From: JTS-AC122 sp050246015
GTDB taxonomy: Bacteria; Planctomycetota; Phycisphaerae; Phycisphaerales; UBA1924
Assembly (NCBI GenBank): GCA_050246015.1
Contig: JBFWWU010000007.1
Coordinates: forward strand, 1 to 64,000
DNA: 64,000 bases
Direction: 5' to 3'
A model generated the notes under the pieces. That model saw nothing but the letters and a program-made list of their open reading frames with translations. It made no database searches and was not told the DNA's origin. Positions 50,906-58,690 of this stretch are shown in pieces. Within the stretch, counting starts at the first letter, position 1, and every line of letters begins with the position of its first letter. The translations under genes and the position numbers were made by a program.

Positions 50906-51286
50906 GTGCCACGTATCGCCGGTATCGACGTTCCTGATAAGAAGAAAATCCTGTACGCGCTGCAGTACATCCACGGGATCGGCCCGAAGTTCGCGGCCGA
51001 CATCCTGGCGCAGGCCGAAGTCAACCCCGACACGCGCTCCAGCGAACTGACCGAGCAGCAACTCGCGCAGATCAACTCCATCATCGACGGCGGGTTCCTT
51101 GTCGAAGGCGCCCTGCGCCGCCAGGTATCGCAGAACGTCCAGCGATTGAAGGAGATCCGCTCGTACCGCGGCGAGCGCCACCGCAAGGGCCTCCCCGTCC
51201 GCGGGCAGCGCACCCGCTCCAACGCCCGCACACGCAAGGGCAAGAAGAAGACGGTCGCCGGCAAGAAGGGCGTCAAGGCCAAGTAA
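50906..51286 (+). CDS. rpsM: 30S ribosomal protein S13
   Basis: A 126-residue protein: PRIAGIDVPDKKKILYALQY, IHGIGPKFAADILAQAEV, LKEIRSYRGERHRKGLPVRG and QRTRSNARTRKGKKKTV. S13 contacts tRNA and forms bridges to the 50S subunit. The start is GTG 50906 with AGGAG 7 bases upstream; a longer frame begins in the spacer repeat and is not used. Confidence 0.96.
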   Translation: MPRIAGIDVPDKKKILYALQYIHGIGPKFAADILAQAEVNPDTRSSELTEQQLAQINSIIDGGFLVEGALRRQVSQNVQRLKEIRSYRGERHRKGLPVRGQRTRSNARTRKGKKKTVAGKKGVKAK

Positions 51287-51292
51287 TACGTC

Positions 51293-51372
51293 TGTGGGGA
51301 CTTGGAAAGGCAAGTCTCTTTCATCCGCCTTTCCAGGTTCCAAGTCACAGTTCCCAAATCCCATTCTCATTT
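51293..51372. repeat. Inverted heptad array in rpsM-rpsK spacer
   Basis: Purine heptads on the left (GTGGGGA, CTTGGAA, AGGCAAG) face pyrimidine heptads on the right (TTCCAGG, TTCCAAG, TCACAGT, TCCCAAA, TCCCATT). They make a composite inverted repeat: GACTTGG with CCAAGTC, and GGAAAGGC with GCCTTTCC. Confidence 0.75.
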
Positions 51373-51436
51373 CGGGTACGACCCCCCCCTTCCCCTTTCA
51401 AGGACATGGGTCGGATGATCCGGAGGCAACAGATTC

Positions 51437-51814
51437 ATGGCAAAGAAGGCAAAGAAGGTCCGCAAGAACGTCGTCCGCGGCATCGCCCACATCAAGGCGA
51501 CCCAGAACAACACGATCGTCACCATCACCGACACCAACGGCGAAACGCTCTGCTGGGACTCGGCGGGGACGATCGGGTTCAAGGGCGCCCGCAAGAGCAC
51601 GCCGTTCGCGGCGACCCGCGCCGGCGAGTCCGCCGGCCAGAAGGCCCGCAAGATCGGCGTGAGCGAAGTCGAAGTGCGAATCAAGGGCGTCGGCGCGGGC
51701 CGCGAGTCCGCCGTGACGGGCATGGTCTCGACCGGCATCCGCGTGACCGCGGTCGAGGACCACACCCCGATCCCGCACAACGGGTGTCGCCCGACGAAGC
51801 GCCGCCGCGTTTAA
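51437..51814 (+). CDS. rpsK: 30S ribosomal protein S11
   Basis: A 125-residue protein: NVVRGIAHIKATQNNTIVTI, TDTNGETLCWDSAGTIGFKG, RKSTPFAATRAGESAG, and the conserved end ITAVEDHTPIPHNGCRPTKR in near form. S11 shapes the mRNA exit and E-site region. rpsD normally follows but is absent; a hairpin and a promoter lie between here and rpoA. Confidence 0.97.
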   Translation: MAKKAKKVRKNVVRGIAHIKATQNNTIVTITDTNGETLCWDSAGTIGFKGARKSTPFAATRAGESAGQKARKIGVSEVEVRIKGVGAGRESAVTGMVSTGIRVTAVEDHTPIPHNGCRPTKRRRV

Positions 51815-51852
51815 CGACAGGTCACTGGCCCGGAAGTCTGAAGGGAACTTGC

Positions 51853-51891
51853 CACCGAAGTCGGGCCTGCTTTTGAGGCTCGACTTCGGTG
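51853..51891 (+). terminator. Terminator- or attenuator-like hairpin after rpsK
   Basis: A perfect 11-bp stem CACCGAAGTCG/CGACTTCGGTG with an inner GCCT/AGGC stem and TTTT in the loop. It is followed by TCTTCG, a weak T tract, 40 bases past the rpsK stop. Confidence 0.5.
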
Positions 51892-52002
51892 TCTTCGTGC
51901 TTCGTCCGGTTCCCGTGCGACCCGCCTCCGGGACTGCGGGGCTCGTGGGACATGTGGAAGGGGTACATGTGGTGTGCCCCCGACGGTTGGTCGATTGACG
52001 TG

Positions 52003-52031
52003 TTGGCACGCTCAAGCGACCCGCCTATCAT
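52003..52031 (+). promoter_or_regulatory. Sigma-70-type promoter of rpoA
   Basis: TTGGCA (52003-52008), 17-base spacer, TATCAT (52026-52031), about 110 bases before the rpoA start. Both hexamers match 4-5 of 6 consensus positions. Confidence 0.55.
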
Positions 52032-52143
52032 CCCACCTTGCGCGACCCGGATAGAAGAGGCCTCCAGCGGCGGTCTGGAAAGCCTCGATGACCGCGAGTC
52101 GCAGGTGTTCATGTTCACCACCGCCACAGTTTGAGGTTGCATC

Positions 52144-53157
52144 ATGCGCATTCGCTGGCGTGGGCTGGAACTTCCCAGCCGGGTTCTCGTTGACCAGAAA
52201 TCCAAGACCGACAAGGCCGCTCGATTCATGATCGAGCCGTTCGAGCGCGGCTTCGGCACGACGATCGGCAACTCGCTTCGCCGAATCCTGCTGTCGTCTC
52301 TCGAAGGCGCCGCGGTCACGGCGATCAAGATCAAGGGCGCGCCGCACGAGTTCACGTCCCTCCCGGGCGTGATGGAGGACGTCACCGAGATCGTCCTGAA
52401 TATCAAGAACCTGGTCGTCAAACTCGAAAGCGACGAGCCCAAGACGATGAAACTCGCCGCTCGCGGGCCGGGCGAGGTGACCGCCGATCTGATCGAGGCG
52501 GATTCATCGATCACGATCATGAACAAGGACCTGGTCATCGCGACGCTGACCGACAAGGTCGATTTCGAGATGGAACTGCGGGTCAGCAAGGGCCGCGGGT
52601 ACGTTCCGGCGAGCGAGCAGTACGCGCGCCAGGATGAGCAGGAGATCGGCCTGATCCCGCTCGACGCGATCTATTCACCCGTCGAGCGCGTCCGCTACAA
52701 GGTCGAGGAGACCCGCGTCGGTCAGAAGACCAACTTCGATAAGTTGCTGCTGGACATCTGGACCGACGGCACCGTGTCGCCCGAGATGGCGCTCGTTGAA
52801 GCGGCAAAGATCCTGCGCAAGCACCTCAACCCGTTCGTGCAGTACTTCGACATGGGCGAGGAACTCGTGTCGGCGGAAGCCGCGGCGGCCGCGAGCGTCG
52901 ACGAAGAACTCATCCGCAAACTCAACATGCCGATCTCCGAACTGGACCTCTCGGTCCGCGCGAGCAACTGCCTCGAGTCGGCGCGTATCGCGACGGTGGC
53001 CGATCTGGTCTCCAAGTCCGATGCGGATCTCCTGAAAGTCCGCTCGTTCGGCCGCACCTCGTTGCGCGAGGTGAAGAAGAAACTGAACGACATCGGGCTG
53101 GACCTCGGAATGTCGCTCCCCGAGGGCGTCAACGCGTCAAGCGCGGCATTCGAGTAG
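52144..53157 (+). CDS. rpoA: RNA polymerase alpha subunit
   Basis: A 337-residue protein. The N-terminal assembly domain (about 1-235) has IEPFERGFGTTIGNSLRRIL and the beta/beta' contacts; after a linker of Ala/Glu residues the C-terminal domain (about 260-325) has ISELDLSVRASNCL and the DNA-binding helix-hairpin-helix FGRTSLREVKKKLNDIGLDL. Alpha nucleates RNA polymerase and contacts UP elements. It has its own promoter and is the last gene of the operon; rplQ does not follow, and a strong terminator lies 73 bases downstream. Confidence 0.97.
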   Translation: MRIRWRGLELPSRVLVDQKSKTDKAARFMIEPFERGFGTTIGNSLRRILLSSLEGAAVTAIKIKGAPHEFTSLPGVMEDVTEIVLNIKNLVVKLESDEPKTMKLAARGPGEVTADLIEADSSITIMNKDLVIATLTDKVDFEMELRVSKGRGYVPASEQYARQDEQEIGLIPLDAIYSPVERVRYKVEETRVGQKTNFDKLLLDIWTDGTVSPEMALVEAAKILRKHLNPFVQYFDMGEELVSAEAAAAASVDEELIRKLNMPISELDLSVRASNCLESARIATVADLVSKSDADLLKVRSFGRTSLREVKKKLNDIGLDLGMSLPEGVNASSAAFE

Positions 53158-53229
53158 GGGCCGAATAACTTCCGGCGGTCACCGCCGGTGGTTCCGTCGG
53201 GGCTTTCGACAACTTGCACGGTACACCCC

Positions 53230-53266
53230 GATCAAGGCGAGTCTCGGCTCGCCTTGATCATTTTTT
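53230..53266 (+). terminator. Intrinsic terminator of the ribosomal operon
   Basis: A perfect 12-bp stem GATCAAGGCGAG/CTCGCCTTGATC with a 6-base loop, then A and six T. A smaller perfect hairpin CCGGCGG/CCGCCGG lies at 53172-53188. Confidence 0.95.
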
Positions 53267-53351
53267 GTTTGGGTCCGAAGGGGTTTGCGGCTGATTGCGC
53301 GGGATCCGACGCCTGTTTTTCGGTGATTTACCGAGTAAGTGGTGTTCAAGT

Positions 53352-53379
53352 TTGACAGATTTCGGCGGTGAGTTATATT
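53352..53379 (+). promoter_or_regulatory. Strong sigma-70 promoter of the PEP-CTERM gene
   Basis: Perfect -35 TTGACA (53352-53357), 16-base spacer, TATATT (53374-53379), a near-consensus -10. Expected transcription start about 53387, followed at once by a (TC)8-type tract in the leader. Confidence 0.75.
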
Positions 53380-53431
53380 GAAGTTGCACGGTTCCAGTTT
53401 TCTCTCTCTCTCTCAAACGGAAACGAGCACT

Positions 53432-54148
53432 ATGTTGATCTCTCGCCCGGTCGTTGCGACCTTTGTTGTCGCGTGTATTGGCACTATTTCGGCTTCCTCC
53501 GCCTCGGGTGCATTTGTCACGCTCGGCGGCAATTTTTCGGGTTCGTTTGGGAATGCCGACGTGCTTCCCATCAACACCCAGGGAAGCACGTTCGTCAGCG
53601 GTTCGATCCCCGGCGCGTCGTTCACCGGCGTGGTGAACTCCGCGAGTTTCAATGACGGGTGCAACCTGCTGCTGACCTTTACCCAGTTCTCGTTGACCAC
53701 GACGCTCAGTACGCCGGTCACGCTGGAGGTCACGATCGTGCAGGACTACGACGCCATGACGGCGCTCTGGACCGCGTCGCACCAGTTCAACGGCGACGCG
53801 AACTTCACCGCCGCCGGGCAGATGGCTTCGCTCAACGTGGTCTCCACGCACGAGTCGACGAATCTGCCCGAACTCGGGCAGATCGAAGTCGCGGCGGCCC
53901 CGGGGACCGTGCCGTTCGCCCGCGGACAGGGTCCGACGACCGTGATCGACCCGGTTAGCGGCGTGTATCGAATGTCCACGACGTACACCATCGTGCTCGC
54001 CGCGGGCGCGAGCGGATCGGTGACGTTCAACCTTCCGGACTCCGGCGTCGATCAGGCGTCGTGCGTACCGATCCCCGGACCGGCGGCGGGCGTGAGCCTG
54101 ATCGGCCTGCTCGGTGCGGCTGGCACCGTGCGCCGTCGTCGAAACTGA
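53432..54148 (+). CDS. PEP-CTERM-type exported protein
   Basis: A 238-residue exported protein. Signal peptide about 1-28 (LISRPVVATFVVACIGTISA). The middle is a Thr/Ser/Val-rich beta domain without a named match. The end is a PEP-CTERM-like sorting signal: Pro-rich IPGPAAGVSLIGLLG, then a short hydrophobic stretch and a basic tail RRRRN. Such tails are cut and linked by an exosortase. No exosortase gene is in the window. The gene has its own strong promoter and terminator and a TC-rich leader; ATG 53432 is preferred over a start in the TC tract. Confidence 0.85.
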   Translation: MLISRPVVATFVVACIGTISASSASGAFVTLGGNFSGSFGNADVLPINTQGSTFVSGSIPGASFTGVVNSASFNDGCNLLLTFTQFSLTTTLSTPVTLEVTIVQDYDAMTALWTASHQFNGDANFTAAGQMASLNVVSTHESTNLPELGQIEVAAAPGTVPFARGQGPTTVIDPVSGVYRMSTTYTIVLAAGASGSVTFNLPDSGVDQASCVPIPGPAAGVSLIGLLGAAGTVRRRRN

Positions 54149-54180
54149 TCGAGATTCACCAACCGTTTTCATGTGTGGCG

Positions 54181-54218
54181 ACGCCGGACTTCTTCGGGAG
54201 TCCGGCGTGCTTTTTTTT
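54181..54218 (+). terminator. Intrinsic terminator of the PEP-CTERM gene
   Basis: A perfect 10-bp stem ACGCCGGACT/AGTCCGGCGT with an 8-base loop, followed by GC and eight T, 33 bases after the stop. Confidence 0.95.
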
Positions 54219-54375
54219 GCCTGTCTCCGGTCGGTATCTCCTGCCCAAACGAGAAGGCCCGCGCGGCGGCCGGAGCGGTACACTGTGAACCGGCGTTGAT
54301 CGAACGCCGATCGATCGCGCGTCATGTCGGGCGCGGTGCTCGGCGACGGTCCGCGACATTGTCAGGAGCCAAGTC

Positions 54376-56592
54376 ATGAAGGGTACGGAGCGCAGGACAC
54401 TGGTGACGTTGGCCGCCGCACTGCTGGCGCTCTCGGGCGGGTGTCTGGCCGATTCGTCCTCGATGAGGACCGGCGCCGAGCCGGACGAAGGCGCGAATGC
54501 TCGGGCTCCCGGATTGTCCAGCGAGGCCGACCGGGCCCCCGATCCGGACATGCAGTGGTGGCGCGACGCGCGCTTCGGGATGTTCATTCACTGGGGCTTG
54601 TATGCCATCCCCGCGGGGAAGTGGGGGGAAAAGGACTCGCACGGCGAATGGATCCGCGATACGGGGCAGATTCCGGTCGCGGAATACGACCGGTTTGTAT
54701 CTCAGTTCAATCCCACAAAGTTCGACGCGCGGGAGTGGGTGCGGCTCGCGCAGGACGCGGGCATGGGGTACATGGTCATCACGTCGAAGCACCACGACGG
54801 GTTCTGCCTGTTCGATTCGAAGCAGACCGACTTTGACGTGATGTCCACGCCGTTCAAGCGCGACATCATCAAGGAACTGGCCCAGGCGTGCAAGGAGTCG
54901 CGGCCGGCGGCGGGACAGGCCGATCCACTCGATCACCGGCTGAACCCGGCGGGCGTGCGATTCGGGATCTACCACTCGATCATGGACTGGCATCACCCGG
55001 ACTATCTGCCGCGCCGCCCGTGGGAAAAAGCGCAGCGGCCGGAAGACGGCGCCGAGTTCGACCGGTACGTGGCGTACATGAAAGCGCAGTTGCGGGAACT
55101 GCTGACGAACTACGGGCCGATGGGCGTGCTGTGGTTCGACGGCCAGTGGGAGGGGACCTGGAACAACGAGCGCGGGCTGGATCTCCAGAAGTACGTGCGC
55201 TCGCTCCAGCCGACGATCATCATCAACAGCCGCGTCGGTCGCGGCGGGGGCGCGTACGGGCTTGACGTCACGGAGCATGGCGAGCGACTCGGTGACTACG
55301 GCACCCCCGAGCAGTTCATCCCCGACACCAACCCGGGCATCGACTGGGAAACATGCATGACCATGAACGGGCACTGGGGGTACAACGCCGCCGACAACAA
55401 CTTCAAGAGCACCACGGACCTCGTGCAGAAGTTGTGCGACATCGCCAGCAAGGGCGGCAACTTCCTGCTCAACGTCGGTCCGACGGCCCAGGGCGAGATC
55501 CCGCCGGAGAGTGTGCAGCGATTGCGAGACATGGGGGAGTGGATGAAGGTGAACGCGGAGTCGATCCGGGGCACGCAGGCAAGCCCCACGTCGTTCGTCC
55601 CCCCCTGGGGGTGCATCACGATGCGCCGGCTGGAAAGCGGGAACACGCTCCTGTACCTGCACGTCTTTGAGATGCCCGAGGACGGTGTGCTCACCGTGCA
55701 GGGGTTGCTCAACAAGCCCGTCTCGGCGGGGATGCTTCAGCACCCGAGTTCGTCCGTGATGGCGCGGGTGCCGGTGCGAGAGGCCGACGGAATCATCACG
55801 CTCGACGTGTCGGGCATCGGCGCGGGGGCACGGGTCAACCTGCGGCACGTGTACGTATTCACGCTCGAACTCACCGGCGAGGCGGAGCCGAGCGATCCGC
55901 CTTCCATCGAGTCGTTCGCCAGCCAGTTCGTGAACGAGGCACGCGTGACGATCAGCGCCAGGCAGAAGAACGCGGACATCCGATACACCACCGACGGTTC
56001 GCTCCCGACGGCAAGGTCGGCGAAGTACGAGGGCCCGTTCACGCTGAGCAAGTCGGCCCTGGTCACGGCGCGGGCGTTCCGTGACGGTGAGCCGCTGACG
56101 ACGTTGGCGCGGGCGAAGTTCTCGCAGGTCGGGGTTCGCGGCGCGCTGGCCCAGGATCGAGCCGCCAAGACCGGGCCCGGACTGAAGTTTGACTGCTACG
56201 AGGGCGATTGGAACACGCTGCCCATCTTTGACACCATGACGCCTACCCGGTCAGAGGTTCTGCCGGCGCTGACCCTGGCGCGGGTCACGAGCGACGACCG
56301 CTACGGGGTGCGCTTCGCCGGGTTCATCGACGCACCCAAGTCGGATGTCTACACGATCTACCTTTCATCCGACGACGGCAGCCGGCTGCTCCTGAGCGGT
56401 TCGGTCCTCATCAACAACGACGGATTGCACAGCGAGCAGGAGAAGGCCGCGACGGTCGCGCTCGACGCCGGGCTGCACCCCATCGTGATCGAGATGTTCG
56501 AGAAGACCGGCGGGGCGGCCCTGAGCGTGAAATGGGCGACCGCAACGATGCCCAAGCAACCCGTTCCGGCATCCGCATGGCGCCACGAATAG
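54376..56592 (+). CDS. Alpha-L-fucosidase, GH29, with chitobiase-C and PA14-like domains
   Basis: A 738-residue exported glycoside hydrolase. N-terminal signal with a lipobox-like LSGGC (Cys23). The GH29 domain (about 57-400) has WWRDARFGMFIHWGLYAIP, TSKHHDGF (139-143) and VLWFDGQWE with nucleophile Asp255. A beta domain follows, then a chitobiase/beta-hexosaminidase C-terminal domain (about 515-575, ITISARQKNADIRYTTDGSL in near form), and a PA14-like end (about 610-738). It removes terminal alpha-L-fucose from glycans, perhaps algal. It has no polysaccharide-degradation neighbours. Confidence 0.93.
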   Translation: MKGTERRTLVTLAAALLALSGGCLADSSSMRTGAEPDEGANARAPGLSSEADRAPDPDMQWWRDARFGMFIHWGLYAIPAGKWGEKDSHGEWIRDTGQIPVAEYDRFVSQFNPTKFDAREWVRLAQDAGMGYMVITSKHHDGFCLFDSKQTDFDVMSTPFKRDIIKELAQACKESRPAAGQADPLDHRLNPAGVRFGIYHSIMDWHHPDYLPRRPWEKAQRPEDGAEFDRYVAYMKAQLRELLTNYGPMGVLWFDGQWEGTWNNERGLDLQKYVRSLQPTIIINSRVGRGGGAYGLDVTEHGERLGDYGTPEQFIPDTNPGIDWETCMTMNGHWGYNAADNNFKSTTDLVQKLCDIASKGGNFLLNVGPTAQGEIPPESVQRLRDMGEWMKVNAESIRGTQASPTSFVPPWGCITMRRLESGNTLLYLHVFEMPEDGVLTVQGLLNKPVSAGMLQHPSSSVMARVPVREADGIITLDVSGIGAGARVNLRHVYVFTLELTGEAEPSDPPSIESFASQFVNEARVTISARQKNADIRYTTDGSLPTARSAKYEGPFTLSKSALVTARAFRDGEPLTTLARAKFSQVGVRGALAQDRAAKTGPGLKFDCYEGDWNTLPIFDTMTPTRSEVLPALTLARVTSDDRYGVRFAGFIDAPKSDVYTIYLSSDDGSRLLLSGSVLINNDGLHSEQEKAATVALDAGLHPIVIEMFEKTGGAALSVKWATATMPKQPVPASAWRHE

Positions 56593-56600
56593 CGCCCGGT

Positions 56601-58190
56601 TCAAAGCCATGAGTCCTCGAAGCGCATCCCCTCGGCAAGGGTGGCGGCGTCGCCGTGCTCGACCATTCCGGCCACGGGATAGGCGCAGTAGTCGAGAGAG
56701 AACGAACCCGCCGGGCGGTGATTCCCGGAGAGTCCCAGCCCGCCGAATGGCAGTTTGCTGCTGGCGCCCGCCGTGCCCGTGTTGACGTTGACGCACCCCG
56801 CCCGGGCCTGGAAGAGGAACTGCTCGGCGGTGCCGGCGTCCTTTGTGAAGATCGAAGCCGCAAGGCCGTACCGCGTCGCATTGCTCTGCGCGATGGCTTG
56901 CTCGAGTGAATCGACGACCGTGACACGAAGAAGCGGCCCGAAGACTTCGACGTCGCAACCGGCGTCGCCGCGGTCGATCGAGAACCGCGGGACCTCCAAG
57001 ATGCCCGGCGTGATGTACCATCCGTCGTCGGCAGCCGTCGGAGCCGTGGATTCCAGCAGCACGCGCCCGCCCGCGTGCGCGAAGCGAGACTGCGACTCCA
57101 GCACGGCGTCGCGCGCCGGCCCGGAAATGATGGGCCCCATGAAGATGGGCGTGCCCGCGCTCGACCGCGGATCGCCCACGATCAGGTTCGACGCCGCCTT
57201 GCACATCGCCGGGATGAGCCGGCCCGCGATGTCCTTGTGGATGACGGCCCGGCGCGTGCAGGTGCACCGCTGCCCGGTCGTGTTGAACGCGCAGCGGACG
57301 ATCTCGATCGCCGCCTGGCGCAGGTCGGCATCGGGCATGACGACGGCGGCGTTGTTCCCGCCGAGTTCGAGCGCGACGATCCGTCCCGGCGAGTCGAGAT
57401 TCGCTTCAAGGATCCGGCGTCCGACGGGCCAGGAGCCCGTGAACAGGATGCCGTCGATGTCGGGGTGGGTGGTGAGTGCCGCCGCGACGTCCGCGCCGCC
57501 CTGCACGAGATTGAGGACGCCGGAGCCGGGCCGCGACGCACCCGGCAGGGGCGGTATCCCCTCGGCATCGAGCGCTTCGTCGAAGAACTCGGCGAGCAGT
57601 TGTCCGACACCCGGGGCCTTGTCGCTCGGCTTGAACACCACGGTATTTCCCATCGCCAGGGCGGGGACGATGTGCCCGTTGGGCAAGTGCGCCGGGAAGT
57701 TGAACGGCCCGATGACGCCCATGACGCCATGGGGCCTCCACGTGCAGCGCCCGACGCGGCCGGGCGACGCCCAGAAGTCAAACTCGCGCACCCGGTGCAG
57801 GCCCCCGATGTCCGATTCGTCGAGAGTGATGTCCACCTTGGCGGAGAGGATCGACGCCTCGCCGCGCGCCTCCCAGGGCACCTTGCCGATCTCGTCGCGG
57901 ATCAAGGCGAACATGTCGGGCTCGCGTGCGCGGGCGATCTGCTGGAACCGGCGCAGCACCGCGAATCGCGCGGCGCGGGGGAGCCGGGCCCAGCCGGGCA
58001 GCGCCGCGCGCGCCGCATGAACCGCTCGGGCGACGTGCGACAGGTTCGCCACGCCACGCCAGACCACCTCGCTCGGATGCGCCGGATTTCGCGAGACGAT
58101 TTCCGCGCCGTCGCCTGGGGTCAGCGCGATCCACTCGCCTCCGATCAGGTTGCTCGGCGCCCGGCGCAGTGAGGTTCCCGTCTGAGTCAT
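56601..58190 (-). CDS. Aldehyde dehydrogenase, succinylglutamate-semialdehyde type (AstD-like)
   Basis: A 529-residue NAD(P)-dependent aldehyde dehydrogenase. The general base Glu275 lies in VALELGGNNAAVV and the catalytic Cys309 in AFNTTGQRCTCTRR. The stretches AHLPNGHIVPALAMGNTVVF and GWARLP are typical of AstD, which oxidises N-succinylglutamate semialdehyde in arginine breakdown. No other ast genes are nearby, so the substrate is tentative. ATG 58190 gives a normal length; the frame is open upstream. It is convergent with the fucosidase gene, with 8 bases between stops. Confidence 0.88.
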   Translation of the reverse strand: MTQTGTSLRRAPSNLIGGEWIALTPGDGAEIVSRNPAHPSEVVWRGVANLSHVARAVHAARAALPGWARLPRAARFAVLRRFQQIARAREPDMFALIRDEIGKVPWEARGEASILSAKVDITLDESDIGGLHRVREFDFWASPGRVGRCTWRPHGVMGVIGPFNFPAHLPNGHIVPALAMGNTVVFKPSDKAPGVGQLLAEFFDEALDAEGIPPLPGASRPGSGVLNLVQGGADVAAALTTHPDIDGILFTGSWPVGRRILEANLDSPGRIVALELGGNNAAVVMPDADLRQAAIEIVRCAFNTTGQRCTCTRRAVIHKDIAGRLIPAMCKAASNLIVGDPRSSAGTPIFMGPIISGPARDAVLESQSRFAHAGGRVLLESTAPTAADDGWYITPGILEVPRFSIDRGDAGCDVEVFGPLLRVTVVDSLEQAIAQSNATRYGLAASIFTKDAGTAEQFLFQARAGCVNVNTGTAGASSKLPFGGLGLSGNHRPAGSFSLDYCAYPVAGMVEHGDAATLAEGMRFEDSWL

Positions 58191-58231
58191 GCGGCGATGA
58201 TACGTTGATCGCCGGCCCGATCGTCGATCGT

Positions 58232-58549
58232 TCAAGCAAGTTGTGAACGCGCCGGCGCCGCGCGCAGCATCGCGATTGACGCGCTGATCGATTCCAGCAG
58301 ACCCGGGGCCGTCCGGTCCGCATCCGCGATCGCCCGATCCAGCAGTTCGAGCATCCGTCGGGTGTCGTGGATCGCCCGTTCCAGCGACGACTTGCCCGTC
58401 ACCAGCCGCATGGGATCGGGCCGGCTCTGCTCCGCCAGATGCGACTCGCACTCGCTCGATGCGGCGAGAAGTTCGTGCAGGAGAGTCTCGGCGTGCTTTC
58501 GTGCTGAAGCCGCGTCCGCAATGAACTTTCGGCGTTGGTCCATGTTCAT
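58232..58549 (-). CDS. Small helical protein of unknown function
   Basis: A 105-residue protein that looks entirely helical (SARKHAETLLHELLAASSEC, SLERAIHDTRRMLELLDRAI), without signal peptide, membrane segment or known motif. It lies 41 bases upstream of the aldehyde dehydrogenase start on the same strand, so an operon is possible. Coding potential is supported only by the helix-forming periodicity and start context; some doubt remains. Confidence 0.5.
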   Translation of the reverse strand: MNMDQRRKFIADAASARKHAETLLHELLAASSECESHLAEQSRPDPMRLVTGKSSLERAIHDTRRMLELLDRAIADADRTAPGLLESISASIAMLRAAPARSQLA

Positions 58550-58690
58550 GGGAGCCTTTCGAGGGCTCGTTCAAGCATTGCACTGGGACCCGTAACAATC
58601 CCCGCCGGTCCCGACCACAAGTATATGGAGACAAATCCCAATCGATTCAGGAATCGATTCCGCGTCACCGCATTCGATGTACGAACCTTG

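Larger units (their letters stand above)
51815..52143. other. rpsK-rpoA spacer
   Basis: About 330 bases where rpsD would be expected. They hold a strong hairpin near the left end (51853-51891) and a near-consensus promoter (52003-52031). No frame resembles S4. Confidence 0.6.
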
